42,763 bases of DNA from Peptococcaceae bacterium. GTDB taxonomy: Bacteria > Bacillota > Desulfitobacteriia > Desulfitobacteriales > Syntrophobotulaceae. This document shows positions 8,127-14,196 of the stretch, piece by piece (position 1 is the first letter of the stretch; each line of letters starts with the position of its first letter). The stretch is taken from contig WRII01000018.1 in assembly GCA_009782825.1 (NCBI GenBank), positions 1 to 42,763 on the forward strand. Reading direction: 5' to 3'. The translations under genes were made by a program, and so were the position numbers. The notes beneath the pieces were generated by a model, which searched no databases, was not told the origin of the DNA, and was given only the letters and a program-made list of their open reading frames with translations.

Positions 8127-8387
8127 ATGTGGAGAAAATGTATTGTGGCGTTGCTGATCATGGTTGTCTCATTATCAATAGTGTCATGTGCAAATCCGAA
8201 CAGTGACAATGATAACTCCGGGGATACATTTCAGGTCAAATACTATGAGTACTTCGGAAATGAAGAGCAGAACCATACGTATACTGAAGAAACAATATCC
8301 CAGAACCCTCATCCGACTCTCAAGTTTTTATTGATTCAATCAAATGAGGAGGTAGTCTTTGATGAAATTAGCCAGCAAAATCTTTAG
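8127..8387 (+). pseudogene. Lipoprotein gene truncated by recombination with an M23 cassette
   Basis: 86 residues from the ATG at 8127 (AGAGGG upstream). Residues 1-58 are a lipoprotein N terminus (lipobox SIVSC) closely matching the protein at 13680: CANPNS.NDNSG(D/E)TFQVKYYEY and an EET block. After about position 8300 the homology stops. The remaining 28 residues are unrelated and end with DEISQQNL, the tail encoded by the start cassette of the M23 gene at 8362. The simplest reading is that the M23 gene and its upstream DNA replaced the 3' end of a lipoprotein gene. An in-frame ATG at 8016 reads through the hairpin and is judged not to be the start. Confidence 0.65.
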
Positions 8388-9042
8388 ACGCACAGATTGG
8401 TATGTTACCAGCGCCTTTGGCTGGCGTGCAGACCCATTTACAGGACAAACTTCAGGCCATTCCGGGACTGACTATGGGACCAATGTGCAAAAATGGCCTC
8501 AATATGCCATTGAAAGCGGGACCATATTAAGCTGTGGTATCGACAGAAACGGATATAATGCCCTCTATGTCTGGGTAAGTTACCCAAGTCTCGGCAAGAA
8601 ATTTTTGCATTATCACTTAGACAGCATAAGTGTTAGCTCCGGGCAACACGTACAAGAAGGCACATTACTAGGTTACACCGGCACAACCGGCCGATCTACC
8701 GCGATACATTTACACTTAGGGATGCAGCCCAGTGGGGGCGGCAGCTACCAAGACCCACACGCTTACGAGTATTACGGGCCAGTTGAATTTATCACCCCGC
8801 CCCCGGCCCTTGGACCATGTCCGTTTGCCGAACCGGCAGATGTCTTGCAGAAAGGCGGCCAAGGCGATGGTGTAAAATGGATCCAATGGCATCTCAACCA
8901 AAAAGGCGTTACCCCACAGTTAGCCGTAGACGGAAGTTTCGGTCCGGCGACTGACGCGGCAGTATGCAGCTTCCAAAGTCAAAATGACCTCGTTGTTGAC
9001 GGTAGGGTTGGCCCCCTCACCAGAGGCAAGCTGAAAGCTTAA
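8362..9042 (+). CDS. M23 peptidase with C-terminal peptidoglycan-binding domain, endolysin-like
   Basis: 226 residues from the ATG at 8362, with AGGAGG at 8347-8352. Residues 1-140 are an M23/LytM zinc endopeptidase (H33-x3-D37, later HLHLG). Residues about 160-226 form a PG_binding_1 domain (VKWIQWHLNQ ... VDGSFGPATDAAV..FQ ... VDGRVGPLT). There is no signal peptide. It cuts peptide cross-bridges in the wall if it reaches them. The first 52 bases around the start (8361-8412) differ from 3266-3317 at one position, yet the C-terminal halves of the two proteins are unrelated, so catalytic domains with their start cassette have been joined to different binding modules. Confidence 0.88.
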   Translation: MKLASKIFRRTDWYVTSAFGWRADPFTGQTSGHSGTDYGTNVQKWPQYAIESGTILSCGIDRNGYNALYVWVSYPSLGKKFLHYHLDSISVSSGQHVQEGTLLGYTGTTGRSTAIHLHLGMQPSGGGSYQDPHAYEYYGPVEFITPPPALGPCPFAEPADVLQKGGQGDGVKWIQWHLNQKGVTPQLAVDGSFGPATDAAVCSFQSQNDLVVDGRVGPLTRGKLKA

Positions 9043-9132
9043 AGACACTGGGGAGTAATTGGTGCATTGCCTGTGGAGGTTCTGGTGTATGGTGTATGGC
9101 GTATACAAAAAGAAGGGAGGAAAGAATCTCTT

Positions 9133-10668
9133 ATGAACAAGAGAAAAATAATATTCATTGTGCTGTTCTCTCTAATTTTACTAATATGTATAATTACATG
9201 TATCATCGCGTATAATAGTACACCCACGAATAATACAGCCTTACAAGCTTATAATACCGTAAAATCCGATTTGAAGTATGATGTCATTTATCCGTTCTAT
9301 AAAGGCCGTGCTCTTGTCAAAAAAGATGGGAAATTCGGTTACATCGACACCAAAGGCAAAGAGGTTGTTCCCTTGATTTATGACAGAAGCGGTTATGGAT
9401 ATTTTGATCTCATTGACATGGCGAAGAGTGACTCAAAATACATTGTAAGAAATAACAGGAAGTTTGTTGTTGAAATCACTGATGAAAAAGATAAAAGACT
9501 TGATCTCATTGACCATAACAATTGGAGATGGGTCGAAAAAGATGGAAAGGAAGGTATTATTGACGCTGACGGCTACGTTGTTATCCCTATAGAATATGAC
9601 GTGGTGGGTGGCTACATTACCGTATGGCCTAATGAATACACAGATGCCAGCGGCATTATAGACGTCGGCTTCTATGACGGACTGCTTAAAGTCTTAAAAA
9701 ACAAGAAGTGGGGGTTTATTGACATTGCCAACAATGTGGTCATTCCCCTTGAGTATGATTACGTATGGGACTTTAATGAAGGCGTTGCACTTGTGGAAAA
9801 AGACGGAAAGGAGGGATATATCGACACACATGGCGCTATTGTCACTCCATTTATATATGATTCTTTAAGTATTTTTTCCGGCGATGGTTTGCTCATAGCC
9901 ATGCTAAATGAAAAATGGGGAGTGTGTGATACCGACGGCAATGTGGTGCTTCCAATAGAGTATGATAATGTGGGCTATCTCACAAACGGCTTTGCTCACG
10001 TAGAGAAAGATGGAAAACATGGCTATATTGATAGCCATGGTCAAGAGGCCATATCTCTGGAATATGAAGATGCGCGTGATTTTTCTCAAGGATTCGCGGC
10101 TGTTAAAAGAAATGGAAAATGGGGATTCATTGATGCCAAAGGAAACACTGTTGTGCCGCTAGAGTACGATTTTTCAAGAGATTTCAACAACGAGGAAATT
10201 ACAAGTATTGAGGTAAACGGCAAGTGGGGTTTTATCAACACTAGCGGGGCCATGATTATCCCGCCGGAGTACGATTCTGTAGGGGCTTTCACTGAGGGAC
10301 TCGCACGGGTCGAAAACAATGGTGTCTATGGTTATATTAATAAGGCTGGCGATATTATTATTCCGTTAGAATACGACTCATACGGATTCAATATATGCGA
10401 AGGGCTTATTCCAATTTGTAAAGACGGAAAATCGGGATTTGCCGATACAGCCGGTAATGTCGTGATTCCAATCGAATACACTTACTATAAAGATTTTAAA
10501 AACAATGAGACGATAGTTGGCAAAAACGACAAGTATGGAGTTATTGATAAACAGGGAAGGGAAATCTTACCGATTCAATACGATTGGGTGTCAAAGTGCG
10601 ACGGGTATGACGATGGATATATCGCTGTGCAAAGCGGCGGCACATGGCAAATTCTGAAAAAGAAATAA
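9133..10668 (+). CDS. Membrane-anchored WG-repeat protein
   Basis: 511 residues from the ATG at 9133 (GGGAGG about 11 bases upstream); an earlier in-frame TTG at 9067 lacks a good SD. Residues about 5-29 are a hydrophobic anchor. The rest is a run of 11 WG/KWG repeats, each of the form (K/N)(D/N)GK.G(Y/F)ID..G..V(I/V)P(L/I).YD, spaced about 35-50 residues apart. Such beta-rich repeats act as extracellular binding scaffolds in many Firmicutes and Bacteroidetes; no partner can be named. Codon use and position fit the accessory island. Confidence 0.85.
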   Translation: MNKRKIIFIVLFSLILLICIITCIIAYNSTPTNNTALQAYNTVKSDLKYDVIYPFYKGRALVKKDGKFGYIDTKGKEVVPLIYDRSGYGYFDLIDMAKSDSKYIVRNNRKFVVEITDEKDKRLDLIDHNNWRWVEKDGKEGIIDADGYVVIPIEYDVVGGYITVWPNEYTDASGIIDVGFYDGLLKVLKNKKWGFIDIANNVVIPLEYDYVWDFNEGVALVEKDGKEGYIDTHGAIVTPFIYDSLSIFSGDGLLIAMLNEKWGVCDTDGNVVLPIEYDNVGYLTNGFAHVEKDGKHGYIDSHGQEAISLEYEDARDFSQGFAAVKRNGKWGFIDAKGNTVVPLEYDFSRDFNNEEITSIEVNGKWGFINTSGAMIIPPEYDSVGAFTEGLARVENNGVYGYINKAGDIIIPLEYDSYGFNICEGLIPICKDGKSGFADTAGNVVIPIEYTYYKDFKNNETIVGKNDKYGVIDKQGREILPIQYDWVSKCDGYDDGYIAVQSGGTWQILKKK

Positions 10669-10869
10669 GCAAGATTCTTATTCCAAAACAACCTTTATTC
10701 ATGTTTCCCCAATTTTTAACTCAGCTCTCGCTGTTCCAGATAAATCAGCAGTACCGATATATCCCGATATATCCACAGGATTCATCCCTCTGATCCGCCC
10801 AGTACTCTGTCAAAGTGAATTCCACTGAATTATAGGTATTTTACTAATGATTGTTAAGGGTGTATGCAT
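10669..10869. other. Intergenic stretch with a small tandem repeat
   Basis: About 200 bp between the WG-repeat gene and the next lipoprotein. It contains two adjacent copies of CGATATATCC (10755-10774). No convincing promoter or terminator was found by eye. Confidence 0.3.
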
Positions 10870-12285
10870 ATGAGAAACATTATTCAACCCAAGAGGAGGA
10901 TGACCCTTCTCTTGGGGGTCCTGATCATAATGATAGGGGTGCTTAGTATGAATGGCTGTGCGCCTTCAAATCAAGAGGCTCATTCCCCAGGCCAGCAAAC
11001 CATGATGTCTTATATGGAAAAGAAATATGGGGAAACATTCACTTTTGTAGATGATATAGAGCGAACAAACCACAACGAAATATTTGTTACCTCTGACAAC
11101 CTGCCAAACGAGTATATCCGGGTTCATATGGACAAAGAGAGTCAGGTCATTACCGACAACTATATCTGTTTTCTGATGCAGTCACAGCTCAATAACTATA
11201 TTAGCAGTTTGGTCGAATCTGTCTATGGACCAAATCAAGTCTTCACGAATACTCTTAGTGAAGACAAAGACATTCTTGCGTTGATGCCGGAGTCGGTTGG
11301 GCCGAATCTTTCAATAGATGAGTATGTGAAAAATATTCAAGGCCAAATCTATTGTCATATCTACTTGTATGCCGACGAAACAACAAGAGATGATGACCTT
11401 GAGATTCTTAGATCTGCCCTTGAAGCCAGAGGATGCAGGATTGTGCTGGATATCTATTATGTCAAAGAATTGTCTGTGATAGGACAAATTGAAGAAACAA
11501 GGCAACTGTCCTATTGGGAAAAAGAGAATATAAATTTGTGTGGATACTTTTCAATGGACCAAGAGTATCAGCTTGTTCCAGTCATCAATCAGAAATGGAC
11601 GCCTTCGAATCAGGAAGTCATGATGTCTTACATGGAAAAGAAGTATGGGGAGACATTCACCTTTTCTAATATGACAACAGAGTCTTACGGGCAGAAAGAA
11701 ACACAAGCCAGCGGTTCAATGATCATTGGGGGCGCCTACGACGAAATACGTGTTTCCTCTGACAAACTCAAGGGCAAGTCTATTCAGGTCCACATGGACA
11801 AAAAAAGCAAGATCATCACCGACAATTACATCTGTTACCTGCTGCGTCCGCAACTCAATGAATATATGAGTCAATTGATTGAATCTATCTATGGACCCAA
11901 TCAGGTCTTCAGTCGTGTTCCTGAAGGATATATCGCTGCACTGATGCCAGAGGCAGTTGGCCCCGATCTTTCAATAGATGAGTATGTCAAATACATCCAA
12001 GACCACACCATCTTTATTGATATTTATTTATATGCCAATAAATCAACAAGAGAGAAGGATCTTGAAACGCTAAGATCTGCCCTTGAGATCAGAGAATGCA
12101 GGGTGCCTAGCTTGACTATCTATTATGTCAATGATCCGTCTATGATAGGGCAAATAACCGAGAAAAAAAGAAACAGCTCCGACTGGGAAGTAGAGAATAC
12201 TAAGATAAAAGGAAGTTTTAAAATGGATCGTGAGTATCAATTCGTTTGGGATGGTAAAAAATGGCTCGATGCTAAAAACTATTAA
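10870..12285 (+). CDS. Lipoprotein with two tandem copies of an unknown domain of about 200 residues
   Basis: 471 residues. The ATG at 10870 is preferred over 10864 because AAGGG (10856-10860) is 9 bases away. The signal peptide ends with MNGC (Cys30), a plausible but weak lipobox. Two homologous halves start near residues 32 and 244, each with PSNQE, MMSYMEKKYGETFTF, a VHMDK.S..ITDNYIC block, ES(V/I)YGPNQVF, ALMPE.VGP.LSIDEYVK and an IYYV block. The duplication is in-frame and moderately diverged. I do not recognise the domain. The ALMPE...SIDEYVK pattern suggests a soluble alpha/beta fold exposed outside the cell. Confidence 0.7.
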   Translation: MRNIIQPKRRMTLLLGVLIIMIGVLSMNGCAPSNQEAHSPGQQTMMSYMEKKYGETFTFVDDIERTNHNEIFVTSDNLPNEYIRVHMDKESQVITDNYICFLMQSQLNNYISSLVESVYGPNQVFTNTLSEDKDILALMPESVGPNLSIDEYVKNIQGQIYCHIYLYADETTRDDDLEILRSALEARGCRIVLDIYYVKELSVIGQIEETRQLSYWEKENINLCGYFSMDQEYQLVPVINQKWTPSNQEVMMSYMEKKYGETFTFSNMTTESYGQKETQASGSMIIGGAYDEIRVSSDKLKGKSIQVHMDKKSKIITDNYICYLLRPQLNEYMSQLIESIYGPNQVFSRVPEGYIAALMPEAVGPDLSIDEYVKYIQDHTIFIDIYLYANKSTREKDLETLRSALEIRECRVPSLTIYYVNDPSMIGQITEKKRNSSDWEVENTKIKGSFKMDREYQFVWDGKKWLDAKNY

Positions 12286-12326
12286 CTATTATAGTATTCT
12301 GAAGTAGCCATTTTTTTCCTTTTTCG

Positions 12327-12390
12327 TCACCCCGCCCCCGGCCCTTGGACCATGTCTGTTTGCCGAACCGGCAGATGTCTTGCAGAAAGG
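12327..12390 (+). repeat. 64-bp stray fragment of the M23-PG_binding gene
   Basis: Identical to 8792-8855 (the linker and start of the PG-binding domain at 8362-9042) except for one base, C to T. It lies in the intergenic region after the two-repeat lipoprotein and is not in an extended reading frame. It is a recombination scar or the remains of a lost hydrolase gene. Confidence 0.85.
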
Positions 12391-12450
12391 TATATACGTC
12401 CGTATTTTGGTGGTAGAAATAAGTATACGCCAAATTAGGAGGTTAAAAGG

Positions 12451-12513
12451 ATGAGGAGTGATAAAATAGGTTCGAAAGAACTCATTCATGAGTTTCTGGG
12501 GAATAGTTCTTAG
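12451..12513 (+). CDS. 20-codon leader ORF ending inside a hairpin
   Basis: The ATG at 12451 follows TAGGAGGTTAAAAGG, a strong SD for so short an ORF. The peptide is MRSDKIGSKELIHEFLGNSS, and its TAG (12511-12513) lies within the 5' arm of the hairpin at 12508-12542. A ribosome terminating there would cover the 5' arm and open the hairpin. A similar arrangement occurs at 13541. A leader-peptide role is an inference. Confidence 0.45.
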   Translation: MRSDKIGSKELIHEFLGNSS

Positions 12514-12542
12514 CAGGAAGATCTACGATCTTCCTGCTAAGA
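12508..12542 (+). promoter_or_regulatory. 5'-UTR hairpin, copy C of a recurrent element
   Basis: Arms TCTTAGCAGGAAGATC and its exact complement (16 bp) with loop TAC. The arms match copy A at 5915; only the loop differs. It lies 28 bp before the ATG of the lipoprotein at 12571, with the SD GAAGGAGGG between. Confidence 0.7.
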
Positions 12543-12570
12543 TTAAGGCTCTGAGAAGGAGGGAATTCAT

Positions 12571-13509
12571 ATGTGGAAGAACAGAAAGTATATTATGGTG
12601 TTGCTGTCCATAGTCGTATTATCGTTTATGGTGTCATGTGCAAATTCGCCTGGCGGCAGCTCTATTTCGAATGATAACCAAACGACTTCTGGAGAAACAT
12701 TTCAGGTCAAATGCTATGAATATTCTGGACGTGATGAGCAGGGTTATACATATACTGAAGAAACAATATCCCAAGAGAATATGTCGGAGGATAGTATTAA
12801 ACTGGTAATGGATAAATATGATATCATGCTCAATAGAGTATGGTATGAAGGAGAACGGATTTGTATCGATATTAGCCACACAACAACCCCAATTTATTCT
12901 TTTGATGCGGACAGCTTGGCTGCAGTTACCTTAACCCATTCTGTGGTCCAGACTTTTTTGAGTTATCCCAACGTTAAAGAGGTTGAGCTATTGCTTAATG
13001 GAATTAAAAACGTTTGTGGACGTCATTTTGCTTTCGGTGTATTCGGTTCTTCCGGAGAACTTGCAGAACCTTCATATGATAATAAAGTGTCCTCTGGAGA
13101 AACGCTTCAGGTCAAATATTACACCTATTATAACTATGGTGAGCAAGCATACACATATACCCATGAAACTATATCCAAAGAGAATGTGTCAGAGGATAGT
13201 GTCAAACTGCTAAAGGATAGATATGATATCACGATCAACAGAGTATGGTATGAAGGAAATCGTATTTGCGTCGATATTAGCAAGACATCGCCATTTCCTT
13301 TTGACAGTGGCTCCTCAAAAGGAATTACCCTCACCTGTTCTTTGCTTGATACGTTTTTGAGTTACCCTGACGTTATAGAGGTTGAACTCCTGGTTAATGG
13401 AACAAAAAATGTTTGGGGAAATCATTTTTCATTCGGGGTGTTCAATTCCTCTGGAGCATTAACAAGTTCCTCAGAATATAATGACAACAATTTTATCAAC
13501 TCAATATAA
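12571..13509 (+). CDS. Lipoprotein with two GerMN-like domains
   Basis: 312 residues after GAAGGAGGG. The signal peptide ends in FMVSC (Cys23). Two homologous modules begin with SGET(F/L)QVK at residues about 40 and 173. Each contains YTYT.ETIS.EN.SEDS(I/V)KL, a RVWYEG.RIC(I/V)DIS block, a TLT.S...TFLSYP.V.EVELL(L/V)NG block and a final FGVF.SSG. The last two blocks resemble the GerMN domain (sporulation and germination proteins GerM/LpqB), where a similar TF..(Y/F)P.V..V.....NG pattern occurs. The assignment is tentative. It is probably anchored outside the membrane and may bind wall material. Confidence 0.65.
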   Translation: MWKNRKYIMVLLSIVVLSFMVSCANSPGGSSISNDNQTTSGETFQVKCYEYSGRDEQGYTYTEETISQENMSEDSIKLVMDKYDIMLNRVWYEGERICIDISHTTTPIYSFDADSLAAVTLTHSVVQTFLSYPNVKEVELLLNGIKNVCGRHFAFGVFGSSGELAEPSYDNKVSSGETLQVKYYTYYNYGEQAYTYTHETISKENVSEDSVKLLKDRYDITINRVWYEGNRICVDISKTSPFPFDSGSSKGITLTCSLLDTFLSYPDVIEVELLVNGTKNVWGNHFSFGVFNSSGALTSSSEYNDNNFINSI

Positions 13510-13540
13510 AGAATAAAGCGTAGGCAGCAAAGGTGGTGAA

Positions 13541-13654
13541 ATGCGGTCGCTGATCAGAACAAAACTCAAGAATACCAAGCAAAACAAAAAGAATAGTGAA
13601 ATGAATAGGAATGTTTCCCAGCGAGAAGATCTGAGATCTTCTCGCTGGGATTGA
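13541..13654 (+). CDS. 37-codon leader ORF reading through a hairpin
   Basis: The ATG at 13541 has AGGTGG at 13531-13536. The peptide is strongly basic (MRSLIRTKLKNTKQNKKNSE at its start) and, like the leader at 12451, begins Met-Arg-Ser. Its stop (13652-13654) is 2 bp past the hairpin at 13616-13650, so translation would unfold it. Whether it is expressed is unknown. Confidence 0.35.
   Translation: MRSLIRTKLKNTKQNKKNSEMNRNVSQREDLRSSRWD
13616..13650 (+). promoter_or_regulatory. 5'-UTR hairpin, copy D with compensatory changes
   Basis: Arms TCCCAGCGAGAAGATC and its exact complement with loop TGA. It differs from copies A and C at four positions in the 5' arm, and each change is matched in the 3' arm, so the structure rather than the sequence is conserved. 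The SD AGAGGG and the ATG at 13680 follow. Confidence 0.72.
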
Positions 13655-13679
13655 ATCTCCAAGAAAGAGGGAATTCAAT

Positions 13680-14009
13680 ATGTGGAAAAAATATATTGTG
13701 GTATCACTGTTCATGGTTGCCTCATTGTCTATAGTATCATGTGCAAATCCGAATAGTGGCAATGATAACTCTGGAGAAACATTTCAAGTCAAATACTATG
13801 AGTATTTAGGAAATGATGGGCAGAACTATACACATTCAGAAGAAACAGTATTCCAAGAGAACATGTCAGAGGACAGTATTAAATTAGTACAGGATAAGTA
13901 TGGTGTTACTGCCGATAGAATTTGGTATGAAGGGGAGCGCATCTGTGTCGATATTGTCAGCAGGACACATCGATTTCTTTCTTTTGACGAGGATGATTCA
14001 ATCAAATAA
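13680..14009 (+). CDS. Short lipoprotein, truncated copy of the GerMN-like family
   Basis: 109 residues with lipobox SIVSC. It matches the first module of the protein at 12571 through the WYEGERICVDI block and then ends with a short unrelated tail (DEDDSIK), so the TFLSYP...NG half is missing. No continuation is visible in other frames downstream. It is probably a decayed or truncated paralogue, although the signal peptide and SD are intact and it may still be made. Confidence 0.6.
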   Translation: MWKKYIVVSLFMVASLSIVSCANPNSGNDNSGETFQVKYYEYLGNDGQNYTHSEETVFQENMSEDSIKLVQDKYGVTADRIWYEGERICVDIVSRTHRFLSFDEDDSIK

Positions 14010-14111
14010 GATAATGGGTGTGAAGAAGTTCGTTAATTAATGGTGTTTGTTCTTCAACAAGCATTTAGTCAAACATGCATTTCAAAAATTCTCTCTACTA
14101 CTGATCGTCCC

Positions 14112-14141
14112 TTGCCTTTTAAGGTGAAAAAAGCTTATACT
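14112..14141 (+). promoter_or_regulatory. Probable sigma-A promoter TTGCCT-N18-TATACT
   Basis: TTGCCT at 14112-14117 and TATACT at 14136-14141, located 55 bp before the helD start and after the lipoprotein island. It probably drives the helD - carrier protein - MBL-DapF operon. Confidence 0.45.
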
Positions 14142-14196
14142 GTATCCAACGTTCTCAGAATCTTTTTATACGCTTTTTAGTAATTGAAAGGTGTCT

